Below are positions 7,151 through 15,178 of a stretch of DNA of 39,287 nt, piece by piece. Source of the stretch: a bacterium (lineage in GTDB: Bacteria > Joyebacterota > Joyebacteria > Joyebacterales > Joyebacteraceae). The number at the start of each line of letters is the position of its first letter. Position 1 is the stretch's first letter. The notes beneath the pieces are model-generated. The model saw only the letters and a program-made list of their open reading frames with translations, was not told the origin of the DNA and made no database searches. Position numbers and translations under genes: made by a program. Location of the stretch: assembly GCA_025774545.1 (NCBI GenBank), contig JALGVU010000020.1, positions 1 to 39,287 of the forward strand, read 5' to 3'.

Positions 7151-9187
7151 TCACTTCACGAAGAGAGGCGCAAGCACGAGCGAGATGACCGACATCAGCT
7201 TGATCAGGATGTTGATCGACGGGCCGACCGTGTCCTTGAGTGGGTCCCCCACGGTGTCGCCCACCACGGCGGCCTTGTGGGCCTCCGAGCCCTTTCCGCC
7301 GAAGTGCCCCTCCTCGATGTACTTCTTCGCGTTGTCCATGGCGCCTCCGGAGTTCGCCGTCTGGATTCCCAGGACGACCCCGGTCACCACGGCTCCGATC
7401 AGGAGCCCGGCGAGCGCCCGCTCGTCGTAGAGTCCGACGATCACGGGGACGACGATCGCCATGATCCCAGGCTTCATCATACCTCGGATCGCCCCGCGCG
7501 TGCTGATGTCGACGCACGTGGTGGAGTCGGGCATCACCTCGCCCTTCAGGAGGCCGGGGATCTCCCTGAACTGCCTCCGCACCTCGTCGATCATCTCGAA
7601 CGCGACCTTCGAGACCGCGCCGAAGAGCATCGACGAGAAGAAGAACGGCAGCATTCCTCCCACCAGCAGCCCGGCCATCACCTTCGGATCGGACACATCG
7701 GCGATCTCGATCGAGGCGGACGCCAGGTAGGCGGAGAGGAGGCCGATCGCGGCGAACGCCGCCGAACCGATCGCGAAGCCCTTGCCGATCGCGGCGGTGG
7801 TGTTGCCGACCGCGTCGAGGTTGTCCGTGATCTCGCGGACCGACGGATCGAGTCCGGCCATCTCCGCGATCCCACCGGCGTTGTCGGCGACCGGTCCGTA
7901 CGAATCGACCGCCACGACCATGCCCGTCGTCGCGAGCATGCCGAAGGCCGCCATGGCGACCCCGTACATGCCCGCGAAGTGGTGCGCGACGATGATCGAG
8001 ATGCCGAGAACGAGCACCGGCACCGCCGTGCTCTCCATCCCGACGGCCGTGCCGGCCGTCACGGTGATGGCAGGGCCCGTCTGCGACGCCTCGGCGAGGC
8101 GCTTGACCGGCGCGTACTTGGTCGACGTGAAGTACTCGCTCACGAGCCCGATGATCACGCCGGACGCGATGCCCGCGAGCGTTGCGTAGAACGGCCCCAG
8201 CACGCCGTACGTCTTCCCGCCGATCGTGAACGCCGTGCCGAGATTGCCGATGATGAAGTAGCTCGCGACGGCGGTCAGGATCGCCGCGACGTACGTCCCG
8301 CCCATCAGGGCGGCCTGCGGGTTCTTCCTCCCGACGGCCTTCACGAAGAGGATCCCGAGGATCGAGGCTATGATCCCGGCGGCCGCGATGTAGAACGGGA
8401 GAGTCATGAGCCTCTCGGAGGCCATCGACCCGATCCCGAGGAGCGCAGCGGCGAGCGCCATGCTCGCGATGATCGACTCGACGTACGACTCGAGAAGGTC
8501 GGCGCCAAGTCCCGCGACGTCTCCGACGTTGTCCCCGACGTTGTCCGCGATGACCGCGGGGTTCCTCGGATCGTCCTCGGGGATGTTCGCCTCGACCTTC
8601 CCGACGAGGTCGGCCGCCATGTCGGCGCCCTTCGTGAAGAGGCCTCCGCCCGAGCGCGCGAAGAGCGCAACCAGGCTCGCTCCCATGGCGTACCCGTTGA
8701 CGATGACGGGCACGCGGAAGACCCAGTAGACGACGGCGAGCCCCAAGAGAGCGAGGCTCACGACGGAGAGCCCCATGACGGAACCCGCCGAGATGGCGAC
8801 CCCGAGGGCGCCCCTCACACCGTCGTCCGCGGCAGCCTGCGTGGTTCTGGAGTTGGCACGCGTCGCGATGCTCATGCCGATGTAGCCGGCGAGCGCGGAC
8901 ACGACGGCGCCCACGACGAACGCGACCGACGTTCTCCAGCCGAGCACGAGATCCGGGTTCCTCGTCAGCGTCGGGGCCAGAGCGATCAGGATCGCGACAA
9001 GAAGCACCAGGATCGAGACGGTGGCGTACTCGCGCTTGAGGAACGCGCGAGCGCCCTCTTGAATCGCCCTCGAGATGCGCACCATCGTTTCGTTCCCGGG
9101 GTCCTTCCTCAGGACATCGAGGGCGAGGACCACGACGAAGATGAGACCGATGACACTGGCCAGGAGCGGAGTGGCAACTGCGCCCAT
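7151..9187 (-). CDS. hppA: Membrane-bound ion-pumping pyrophosphatase
   Basis: The 678-residue protein has about sixteen membrane helices and hydrolyses PPi to pump H+ or Na+. The catalytic loops are all present: TKGADMAADLVGKVEANIPE, then DDPRNPAVIADNVGDNVGD, and the C-terminal copy around DTVGDPLKDTVGPSIN. The segment GNTTAAIGKGFAIGSA carries alanine where K+-independent enzymes have lysine, so this is the K+-dependent class. H+ versus Na+ specificity cannot be settled by eye. The pth stop and the hppA ATG share a base (TGATG), with GGAGG upstream, so the two are translationally coupled. A GTG one codon earlier is an alternative start. With the por operon nearby it fits an energy-economising lifestyle. 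Confidence 0.96.
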   Translation of the reverse strand: MGAVATPLLASVIGLIFVVVLALDVLRKDPGNETMVRISRAIQEGARAFLKREYATVSILVLLVAILIALAPTLTRNPDLVLGWRTSVAFVVGAVVSALAGYIGMSIATRANSRTTQAAADDGVRGALGVAISAGSVMGLSVVSLALLGLAVVYWVFRVPVIVNGYAMGASLVALFARSGGGLFTKGADMAADLVGKVEANIPEDDPRNPAVIADNVGDNVGDVAGLGADLLESYVESIIASMALAAALLGIGSMASERLMTLPFYIAAAGIIASILGILFVKAVGRKNPQAALMGGTYVAAILTAVASYFIIGNLGTAFTIGGKTYGVLGPFYATLAGIASGVIIGLVSEYFTSTKYAPVKRLAEASQTGPAITVTAGTAVGMESTAVPVLVLGISIIVAHHFAGMYGVAMAAFGMLATTGMVVAVDSYGPVADNAGGIAEMAGLDPSVREITDNLDAVGNTTAAIGKGFAIGSAAFAAIGLLSAYLASASIEIADVSDPKVMAGLLVGGMLPFFFSSMLFGAVSKVAFEMIDEVRRQFREIPGLLKGEVMPDSTTCVDISTRGAIRGMMKPGIMAIVVPVIVGLYDERALAGLLIGAVVTGVVLGIQTANSGGAMDNAKKYIEEGHFGGKGSEAHKAAVVGDTVGDPLKDTVGPSINILIKLMSVISLVLAPLFVK

Positions 9188-9786
9188 CACGCCTCCTCGG
9201 AATCAGGCGAGTCCGCTGGGACCCTCCTCTGGTTCACGATGCTCATCGTCCTCTCGAATCCGTCGCGCGTGATGCGAACGATGGCGTCGACGGCATCGTC
9301 GAGCATCGTCTCCACCTCGGGAGTCTCGTCCGCGCGGAATCGCGTCAGCACGTAGTCGGCCCGGTCGACCCCGGAAGGCGGCCGTCCGATGCCGAGCCTC
9401 AGCCTTGGAAAACCCTCGCTCCCGAGGCGTTCGATGATCGACGAGAGCCCGTTGTGGCCGCCCTCGCTGCCGCAGCGCCTGACCCTCAACTGCCCGAGCG
9501 GGAGGTTCACGTCGTCACAGACGACGATGAGATCGGCGGGCGCGACGTGGTGCAGATCGAGCGCCTGTTCGATGGCCCGTCCGCTCTCGTTCATGAACGT
9601 GAGGGGCACAAGCAAGAGCGCCGGTTTCCCGCCGATCCTGCCGCGGCCGCTCAAGAAATCGCCCCGGCCGGCCCCGAGCCCGATCCTGAACTCGCGGGCG
9701 AGCCGGGCGATCACGTCGTACCCAAGGTTGTGACGGGTCCCCGCGTATTCGCTCCCGGGGTTCCCGAGCCCAGCGACCATTCTCAC
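9187..9786 (-). CDS. pth: Peptidyl-tRNA hydrolase
   Basis: Pth releases peptides from prematurely dropped peptidyl-tRNA. The 199-residue reading begins with a GTG at 9786 (MRMVAGLGNPGSEYAGTRHN), two bases after the rplY/ctc stop; the ATG at 9780 is an alternative. Catalytic and binding residues are in place: Asn in LGNPG, His in TRHNLG, Asp in VVCDDVNLPLGQLRVR, and Asn in GGHNGL. The C-terminal part (RLRLGIGRPP, YVLTRF) is typical. Its neighbours are ctc upstream and hppA downstream; the ctc-pth pair is conserved in many bacteria, and both act at the ribosome. Confidence 0.95.
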   Translation of the reverse strand: MRMVAGLGNPGSEYAGTRHNLGYDVIARLAREFRIGLGAGRGDFLSGRGRIGGKPALLLVPLTFMNESGRAIEQALDLHHVAPADLIVVCDDVNLPLGQLRVRRCGSEGGHNGLSSIIERLGSEGFPRLRLGIGRPPSGVDRADYVLTRFRADETPEVETMLDDAVDAIVRITRDGFERTMSIVNQRRVPADSPDSEEA

Positions 9787-9788
9787 TG

Positions 9789-10475
9789 CTACGACTTCTT
9801 CTCCCCAGCGTCGGTCTCCGCGACCTCGCCATCCGCCGGAGCCTCGGCCGAGGCCTCCTCGTCCGGAGCCTCCTCGCCCTCGGCGGCGGCAGCCTCCTCT
9901 TCCTCCTCGCGGTAGATCGTAGGCTGCAGCACCTCGACCACGGGACGATCCTCGTGGTCCAGGATCTCGACGTCCGGGATCTGGATGTCGTACACGTGGA
10001 TCGCGTGCTTCACCTCGAGCTCGGAGATGTCGACCTCGATGCGCTCGGGGATGTGCCGTGGAAGGCACTTGACCTCGAGCTCGCGCATCGTGTGGTCGAG
10101 GATGCCTCTCCCCTCCTTGACGGCGAGCGACTCCCCGGTCAGCGTGAGCGGGACGTGCATCGTCACCGGCTTGTTCTCGGAGATTCGCTGCAGGTCGACG
10201 TGCAGAATCTGCCGCGACACCGGATCGCGATCCATCTGTCGGATCACGGCCCGCGTCGCCTCGTCCTTCCCGTCGACCCCGAGCTGGATGATGACGTTGC
10301 GCCCCGCGGGTGTCGACAGCGCGACGTGCAGATCGTGCTTGTCGATGGTGAGCGTGACGGTCCCCTCGTTCTCGCCGTAGAGGATCGCCGGGATCAGTCC
10401 CTCTGCCCGGATACGCTTCGCGCCCTGCTTTCCCAGGTCGCTTCTCGAGATGACCTTCAGTCGTATCGTTGCCAT
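9789..10475 (-). CDS. rplY: 50S ribosomal protein L25, CTC/TL5 long form
   Basis: The 228-residue protein is the general-stress CTC form of L25. The N-terminal 5S-rRNA-binding domain (MATIRLKVISRSDLGKQGAK, LIPAILYGENE, ILHVDLQRI) is followed by the TL5 C-domain (VPLTLTGESLAVKEGRGIL, RELEVKCLPRHIPERIEVDI). An acidic, alanine- and glutamate-rich tail follows (EEEEEAAAAEGEEAPDEEA), common in this family and probably disordered. It binds 5S rRNA in the central protuberance. GGAGAG precedes the ATG. It follows prs by 80 bases and is coupled to pth downstream. Confidence 0.95.
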   Translation of the reverse strand: MATIRLKVISRSDLGKQGAKRIRAEGLIPAILYGENEGTVTLTIDKHDLHVALSTPAGRNVIIQLGVDGKDEATRAVIRQMDRDPVSRQILHVDLQRISENKPVTMHVPLTLTGESLAVKEGRGILDHTMRELEVKCLPRHIPERIEVDISELEVKHAIHVYDIQIPDVEILDHEDRPVVEVLQPTIYREEEEEAAAAEGEEAPDEEASAEAPADGEVAETDAGEKKS

Positions 10476-10555
10476 GGAGTTCTCTCCGTGCTCTCGTGTG
10501 TGGCCCCGCGCGCGTCCGCACCGCAGGGGGCCGAACGCCGGCGGACTGCGAGCCG

Positions 10556-11488
10556 CTAGACGAACAGCGAACTCACCGACTTCTCCTCGTGGATCCTATC
10601 GATCGCTTCCCCGAGGAGCTCCGCGACCGAGAGCACCTTGATCGTGGGCTCCGGGAGTCCCGTGTGGGGAAGCGTGTTGGTGATCACTATCTCCTCGATG
10701 TTCGACTCCACCAGGCGGCCGATCGCGCCTTCCGAGAAGAGCGCGTGCGTGGCGCCTGCCGTGATCTTCGCAGCGCCCAGCTTCCGAAGAGCCGTGGCCG
10801 CCTGCATCATCGAGTTCCCCGTGTTGATGATGTCGTCGACCATGATCACGTGCCTGCCCTCGACCTCGCCGACCACGTTCATCACTTCGGCCGCGTCGGG
10901 TTTCGGTCTCCGCTTGTCGACGAACCCGAGTGAGCCCCCGAGACGCTTCGCGAAGGCCCGGGCCATCTTGATGCTCCCGATGTCAGGCGCCATCACGACG
11001 AGTCCCTCGGCCGAGTGCTGATCGAAGTACCGGAGCAGCACCGGCGCCGCGTAGATGTGATCGAGCGGGATGTCGAAGAACCCCTGGATCTGCGGAGCGT
11101 GCAGGTCCATCGTGAGCACCCTGTCCGCGCCGGCGACCGTCAGGAGGTTCGCGACGAGCTTCGCTGTGATGGCGACGCGGGGACGGTCCTTCCGATCCTG
11201 GCGGGCGTAGCCGAAGTACGGAATGACGGCCGTGATCCGGCGGGCCGAGGCCCGCTTGAGCGCGTCGATCATGATCAGAAGCTCGAACAGGTTCTCCGCG
11301 GGAGGCGCCGTCGGCTGAACAACAAAGGCGTCCACTCCCCGCACGTTCTCGGAGATGCTGATCCTGATTTCGCCGTCCGCGAATCTGCTGACCTCGGTCT
11401 CGCCGAGTCGCCGATTGAGGTACGTGGCGATGTCCTCCGCGAGGGCGTGGTTCGCATTGCCGCTGAACAGCCCCAGCTCGTTCGGCAT
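10556..11488 (-). CDS. prs: Ribose-phosphate pyrophosphokinase
   Basis: PRPP synthetase makes PRPP from ribose-5-phosphate and ATP for nucleotide, His, Trp and NAD synthesis. The 310-residue length is normal. Recognisable elements are FSGNANHALAEDIA, VSRFADGEIRISISENVRG, the catalytic loop VIPYFGYARQDRKDRPR, MDLHAPQIQGFFDIPLDHI and TNTLPHTG. The PRPP-binding loop reads MVDDIINTGNSM, where most enzymes have VDDMIDTGGT: the Asp that contacts ribose phosphate appears as Asn, and the second Gly as Asn. This could be a lineage variant, with activity retained by the conserved DD. tRNA-Gln and spoVG lie upstream, ctc and pth downstream. Confidence 0.95.
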   Translation of the reverse strand: MPNELGLFSGNANHALAEDIATYLNRRLGETEVSRFADGEIRISISENVRGVDAFVVQPTAPPAENLFELLIMIDALKRASARRITAVIPYFGYARQDRKDRPRVAITAKLVANLLTVAGADRVLTMDLHAPQIQGFFDIPLDHIYAAPVLLRYFDQHSAEGLVVMAPDIGSIKMARAFAKRLGGSLGFVDKRRPKPDAAEVMNVVGEVEGRHVIMVDDIINTGNSMMQAATALRKLGAAKITAGATHALFSEGAIGRLVESNIEEIVITNTLPHTGLPEPTIKVLSVAELLGEAIDRIHEEKSVSSLFV

Positions 11489-11537
11489 GAAGCGCCTCCA
11501 GTTCGCGTCACCACGTGATCGTGTCGCAATAGCCGCG

Positions 11538-11567
11538 CCGCCCCAGCAGGCAAGCTGGCTGGGGCGG
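11538..11567. terminator. Inverted repeat overlapping the tRNA-Gln 3' end
   Basis: CCGCCCCAGC and GCTGGGGCGG are perfect 10-bp arms around a 10-base loop. On the minus strand the first arm is the 3' acceptor strand of tRNA-Gln, including the first two bases after it. The second arm lies in the trailer and closely resembles the tRNA 5' end. The hairpin could end transcription of spoVG-tRNA, but no U-run follows. It would also compete with folding of the acceptor stem. Confidence 0.4.
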
Positions 11568-11629
11568 GAGGATTCGAACCTCCGATGCGGGATCCAAAGT
11601 CCCGTGTCTTGCCACTAGACGACGCCCCA
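11556..11629 (-). tRNA. tRNA-Gln (anticodon TTG)
   Basis: The 74-base sequence folds as a complete cloverleaf. Its acceptor TGGGGCG/CGCCCCA has the U1-A72 pair typical of bacterial tRNA-Gln, and the anticodon stem is CGGGA/TCCCG with loop CTTTGGA. The T arm is GGAGG/CCTCC with TTCGAAT, followed by discriminator G and an encoded CCA. The anticodon TTG reads CAA and, by wobble, CAG. It follows spoVG by 12 bases and is probably processed from that transcript. Confidence 0.95.
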
Positions 11630-11641
11630 GCGACCTCCTCC

Positions 11642-12013
11642 CTAGTCGCAGACCTCTTCAGCGTGGATGAGCTGTCGGTCTGACAACGGTCGCTCAGAAT
11701 CTGACATCGTCTGCTCTTGATCCGGTGTCGGTCGCTCGTGATCGGCGGTGTCGCCACCCAGCGCAAACTGGCGGTCGTACTCCGAGAGCACCGCCTGCTC
11801 GATCATCTCGCGCGTCTCGTTGTTGATCGGGTGCGCTATGTCTCGGAACTCACCGTCCTTTCGCCGCCGGCTCGGCATCGCCACGAAGAGCCCGGTGTTC
11901 CCGTCGATGACCTTCAAACCCCGGACCACGAAGGCGTTGTCGAACGTGATGCTAACAAATGCCTTGAGCCTATCCTCGTGACGCAGCGTCAGCCTGACCT
12001 CAGTGATCTGCAT
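11642..12013 (-). CDS. spoVG: SpoVG family RNA/DNA-binding regulator
   Basis: The 123-residue protein starts [20 protein letters not shown] and carries the family core: [19 protein letters not shown], then [20 protein letters not shown] and [19 protein letters not shown]. The start at 12013 fits SpoVG proteins exactly. SpoVG is a site-specific nucleic-acid-binding regulator, first known from Bacillus sporulation but present in many non-sporulating bacteria. The core is about 90 residues; the extra 30-residue acidic tail ([18 protein letters not shown]) is unusual and likely disordered. It is 56 bases after ispE, an order also seen in Firmicutes, and just before tRNA-Gln. Confidence 0.93.
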   Translation of the reverse strand: MQITEVRLTLRHEDRLKAFVSITFDNAFVVRGLKVIDGNTGLFVAMPSRRRKDGEFRDIAHPINNETREMIEQAVLSEYDRQFALGGDTADHERPTPDQEQTMSDSERPLSDRQLIHAEEVCD

Positions 12014-12069
12014 TGCACTCACCGCCCTTTGCCTGGTAAGGGGAGTAGATCGTTCTCCGGGTCCCGCTG

Positions 12070-12975
12070 CTAGCTGCTGGCACGCTCCGAGGCGGCCCCT
12101 TCGTGTCTGATCGTGCACCCGGCATCGATCGGCTCTGCGACGTGTATTAGCCAGTCCCGCCCGGCGAGGCGCGACTCTATGTTGTGCGCGTCCTCCTCCG
12201 TCCTAGCGATTCCCACGACGGTCGATCCGCTGCCACTCATGACCGCCGCCATCGCGCCGGACTCCAGGAGCCGGGCCTTCGCCTGCCCGACCTCCGGGTA
12301 CGATGAAACGACGCCAGCTTCCAGATCGTTTTCGAGTCCCCGAGCCAGGGCTTCGGGGTCGCCATTCTGGATAGCTGAACAGTTGAGTCTAATGAACGGG
12401 CTCCGCCCTGTCAACCTGATTCTCGCTCGCCGGTATGCCTCCCCCGCCGAGACCTCGAAGGGCGGGGTCACGAGGACGAACCAGAGCCCGGCGAGCGGCG
12501 AGAGCCTCTCGAGGATCTCGCCCCGTCCTCGCCCTCGGGACGTTCCCCCTCGGATGAGGAAGGGCACGTCGGAGCCGATCGAGAGCGCGAGGCCCAAGAG
12601 CGCGTGTGCGGGGAGCCCGAGCCCGAAGAGCGCGTCCATCCCGACCAGGACGGCCGCCGCGTCCGCGCTGCCGCCTCCGAGCCCCGCGCCGACGGGAATG
12701 CGCTTCTCGAGGGAGATGGCGGGGCCGCGGCATCCGGACGCCGCGACGATCGCCTCGGCCGCACGAACGGCCAGGTTCGCGGGCCCGCCCGGCACGGGAA
12801 TGCCGCTCGTCTCGAGCGAGATCGTCCCGTCTGGCGACGGCGAGAGCCGCAACGTGTCGGAGAGAGAGATGGTCTGGAAGATGGTGTCGATGTCGTGGTA
12901 GCCGTCGTCCCGCTTCGCGAGGACCTCGAGGCCCAGGTTGACTTTCGCGCGCGCCTCGATCTCGACGGTCCTCAT
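12070..12975 (-). CDS. ispE: 4-diphosphocytidyl-2-C-methyl-D-erythritol kinase
   Basis: IspE phosphorylates CDP-methylerythritol in the MEP route to isoprenoids. This 301-residue GHMP kinase has the N-terminal [20 protein letters not shown], the ATP-binding loop [18 protein letters not shown] (about residues 92-109) and a C-terminal glycine motif [15 protein letters not shown] precedes the ATG at a good spacing. The gene feeds the polyprenyl or geranylgeranyl pool needed by the UbiA-type transferase immediately upstream and by the GGGP synthase further upstream. The length is at the high end of normal. Confidence 0.95.
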   Translation of the reverse strand: MRTVEIEARAKVNLGLEVLAKRDDGYHDIDTIFQTISLSDTLRLSPSPDGTISLETSGIPVPGGPANLAVRAAEAIVAASGCRGPAISLEKRIPVGAGLGGGSADAAAVLVGMDALFGLGLPAHALLGLALSIGSDVPFLIRGGTSRGRGRGEILERLSPLAGLWFVLVTPPFEVSAGEAYRRARIRLTGRSPFIRLNCSAIQNGDPEALARGLENDLEAGVVSSYPEVGQAKARLLESGAMAAVMSGSGSTVVGIARTEEDAHNIESRLAGRDWLIHVAEPIDAGCTIRHEGAASERASS

Positions 12976-13026
12976 GCGGGATTGGCCTCCGGGCGCGTCT
13001 GCGCTGGGTCCTCAAGCCGCCTCGCG

Positions 13027-13911
13027 TCAGAAGTAGATGATGGCGGCGGCGACGACGATCCAGAGCACGATGTTGACGGCGAGCGGTGTGTCGGAGACGA
13101 GGGCCTTCGACGGCTTGCCGCCGCCCCCCGCGGCGAACATCAGATAGAGGTAGCGCAGCACGCCGTAGACGACGAACGGCACCGTGTAGACGAGCTCCGG
13201 TCCGCCCACCTTCTCGACGGTTCCCGGCCAGATCGTGTAGATCGCATACGAGACGACGGTCGACGCGGTCACCACCCCGATGAGGGCGTCGACGAGCTCC
13301 GGCGGGTAGTGGCCGAGCGTCGAACGGTGGCGGCGCGCGTCGTCTCCAAGGAGCCGGACCTCGTGGCGCCGCTTGCCGAGTCCGAGGAAGAGCGCCAGGA
13401 AGAACGTGCACACGAGGAGCCACGGCGAGAGCTCCGTCTCGGGGGCCGTCCCGCGGAGGACCTCGACGCTTCCCACCGCTCGCAGGACGAACCCGATCGA
13501 GATTGCCATGACGTCGAGGATGACCATCTTCCTGAGTGCTAAGCTGTAGATGACGTTCAGGGCCAGGTAGGCGACGGCCACGTGTCCGAAGCTCGCGTGG
13601 AGGCTGTAGGCCCACGAGACTCCCGCGCCGGCCAGAACGACGGCGGTCGCGACCGCGACGCCGATGGGAAGATCTCCCGCGGCGAGCGGCCGGAGTCTCT
13701 TCTCCGGGTGGAGGCGATCGCGCGGCATGTCGATGAGGTCGTTCAGAAGGTAGGTCGCGCCGGACAGCATGCAGAACACGACGAACCCCGAGACGGCCAG
13801 CAGGGTCAACTCGCCGTCTCCCATGCCTCCCGCGAAGAGCAGCCCCGCGAAGAGGACCAGGTTCTTGGTCCACTGGTCGGGACGGATCGTCAGAATCAGG
13901 TTTCGGAACAT
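13027..13911 (-). CDS. UbiA-family prenyltransferase, DPPR synthase-like
   Basis: The 294-residue membrane protein has about eight to nine helices and both UbiA aspartate motifs: LLNDLIDMPRDRLHPEKR near residue 55-73, and a second aspartate cluster after GLGKRRHEVRLLGDDAR. The opening IRPDQWTKNLVLFAGLLFAG and RLRPLAAGDL are the pattern of decaprenyl-phosphate phosphoribosyltransferases. These transfer 5-phosphoribose from PRPP to polyprenyl phosphate, the first step to decaprenyl-phosphoryl-arabinose. By that reading it would make a lipid-linked pentose for envelope glycans. It does not resemble DGGGP synthase closely. Uridine kinase follows upstream with a 13-base gap; sugar and isoprenoid genes surround it. 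Substrate assignment is inference. Confidence 0.85.
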   Translation of the reverse strand: MFRNLILTIRPDQWTKNLVLFAGLLFAGGMGDGELTLLAVSGFVVFCMLSGATYLLNDLIDMPRDRLHPEKRLRPLAAGDLPIGVAVATAVVLAGAGVSWAYSLHASFGHVAVAYLALNVIYSLALRKMVILDVMAISIGFVLRAVGSVEVLRGTAPETELSPWLLVCTFFLALFLGLGKRRHEVRLLGDDARRHRSTLGHYPPELVDALIGVVTASTVVSYAIYTIWPGTVEKVGGPELVYTVPFVVYGVLRYLYLMFAAGGGGKPSKALVSDTPLAVNIVLWIVVAAAIIYF

Positions 13912-13924
13912 ACCTGGTGGCTCC

Positions 13925-14578
13925 CTAGGCCGCGTGGTCCTCGCCGTGCTGGGCGAGGATGTCGCGGATCTTCGTCGTGATGAGGTCGACCGCGACCACG
14001 TTCAGGCCTCCCTCGGGAATAATGACGTTGGCGTAGCGTTTGCTCGGCTCCACGAACTGCAGGTGCATCGGCCGGACGGTCTTGAGATACTGCTCGATCA
14101 CCTGGTCGACGCTCCTTCCTCGCTGGCCGATGTCGCGCCTGAGCCTCCTGATGAAGCGTTCGTCGGCGTCGGTGTCGACGTACAGCTTGATGTCCATGAG
14201 TCCCCTGAGCTGCGCCGAGGCGAGCACGAGAATGCCCTCGAGCAGGATGATGCGCGCTGACCGCACCCTGATCGTCTCGGCGAGGCGGGTGTGCGTCTCG
14301 AAATCGTAGATCGGCTTCTCGATGGCCCGGTTGCCCTTGAGGTCGCTCAGGTGCGCGATCAGAAGCGCGTTGTCGAACGAGTCGGGGTGATCGTAGTTGA
14401 TCTGCTCGCGTTCCTCGGGACGCATGCCGCTCCTGTCGAGGTAGTAGGAGTCGTGGTGCAGGATGACCACGCTCTCCTCGGGGAAGTGCTTGAGCACCTC
14501 CTTCGCCACCGTCGTCTTTCCCGACCCGGTCCCGCCGCCGATACCGATGATGATCGGATCCAAGGCCCCACCTCTCAT
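13925..14578 (-). CDS. udk: Uridine kinase
   Basis: Udk phosphorylates uridine and cytidine in pyrimidine salvage. The 217-residue protein has the P-loop [19 protein letters not shown] near residue 9-27, [44 protein letters not shown] and the [16 protein letters not shown] lid region, all typical. The annotated ATG at 14578 has no clear ribosome-binding site. A TTG at 14563 is preceded by GAGGTGGG and would give [10 protein letters not shown], a better family fit, so the true start may be there. The gene follows gmhA closely (TGA-CGG-ATG). Confidence 0.94.
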   Translation of the reverse strand: MRGGALDPIIIGIGGGTGSGKTTVAKEVLKHFPEESVVILHHDSYYLDRSGMRPEEREQINYDHPDSFDNALLIAHLSDLKGNRAIEKPIYDFETHTRLAETIRVRSARIILLEGILVLASAQLRGLMDIKLYVDTDADERFIRRLRRDIGQRGRSVDQVIEQYLKTVRPMHLQFVEPSKRYANVIIPEGGLNVVAVDLITTKIRDILAQHGEDHAA

Positions 14579-14581
14579 CCG

Positions 14582-15172
14582 TCAGTCGCCGAAGAGCTCC
14601 GATTCTACCGTTTCGCACACCGCGTGTCCCACCGCGATGTGGATCTCCTGGATGCGCTGCGTGTCGCGAGACGGCGCCTTGATGGCGACGTCGCAGTGGT
14701 CCTCCATCGGTCCCCCGAGCTCCCCCATGAGGCCGATCGTCGCGAGACCGCGCGTCCTTGCCTCCTCGAGCGCTCGGACGACGTTGGGCGAGGAGCCGCT
14801 CGTGGAGATCCCGATCAGCACGTCTCCCTCGCTCCCCACGGCCTCGACCTGCCTCGCGAAAACGGCCTCGTACCCGTAGTCGTTCGAGACGGCCGTCAGC
14901 ACCGAGGCGTTCACGGTCAGAGCGAGCGCGGGCAGTCCCCGGCGTTCGCGTCGCAGGCGACCGGCGAGCTCTGCAGCGATGTGCTGCGCGTCGGCCGCGC
15001 TCCCGCCGTTTCCGCAGAGAAGGACCTTGGCGCCGGCCCGCATCGCTCGGACGACGATCGAGGCCGCCTCCGCCGCCTGGGCCGGGATCGAGTCCGCCGC
15101 CCGCGCGAGCGCGTCAGAGGATTCCCTGAAGATACGCTCGATCGCCCGTTCGGTGTCCCTGTTCCCGCTCAC
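14582..15172 (-). CDS. gmhA: D-sedoheptulose-7-phosphate isomerase
   Basis: This 196-residue SIS-domain protein contains LLCGNGGSAADAQHIAAEL, the sugar-phosphate loop ISTSGSSPNVVRALEEAR, and QEIHIAVGHAVCETVE with the zinc-binding Gln and His near the C-terminus. GmhA makes D-glycero-manno-heptose-7-phosphate, the first step to ADP-heptose for LPS inner core, or GDP-heptose for S-layer glycans. Its presence supports a diderm, heptose-containing envelope. DiaA-type replication regulators are similar in sequence, but the metal ligands favour the isomerase. The GTG start has AAAGG upstream, and the rfbD stop is six bases away. Confidence 0.92.
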   Translation of the reverse strand: MSGNRDTERAIERIFRESSDALARAADSIPAQAAEAASIVVRAMRAGAKVLLCGNGGSAADAQHIAAELAGRLRRERRGLPALALTVNASVLTAVSNDYGYEAVFARQVEAVGSEGDVLIGISTSGSSPNVVRALEEARTRGLATIGLMGELGGPMEDHCDVAIKAPSRDTQRIQEIHIAVGHAVCETVESELFGD

Positions 15173-15178
15173 GTTCGC

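Noticed and set aside
7079-9355. A 758-residue open frame on the plus strand opposite hppA
   Set aside because: It is rich in D, R, H and E with no domain, and lies antisense to a perfectly conserved pyrophosphatase. It is a shadow of high-G+C codon bias, as are the plus-strand frames at 18039-20393, 33620-35767 and 37081-38817.
11556-11629. tRNA-Gln as an integration site of a mobile element
   Set aside because: No integrase, no displaced 3' copy of the tRNA and no foreign genes nearby. The similar trailer segment copies the 5' end, not the 3' end.
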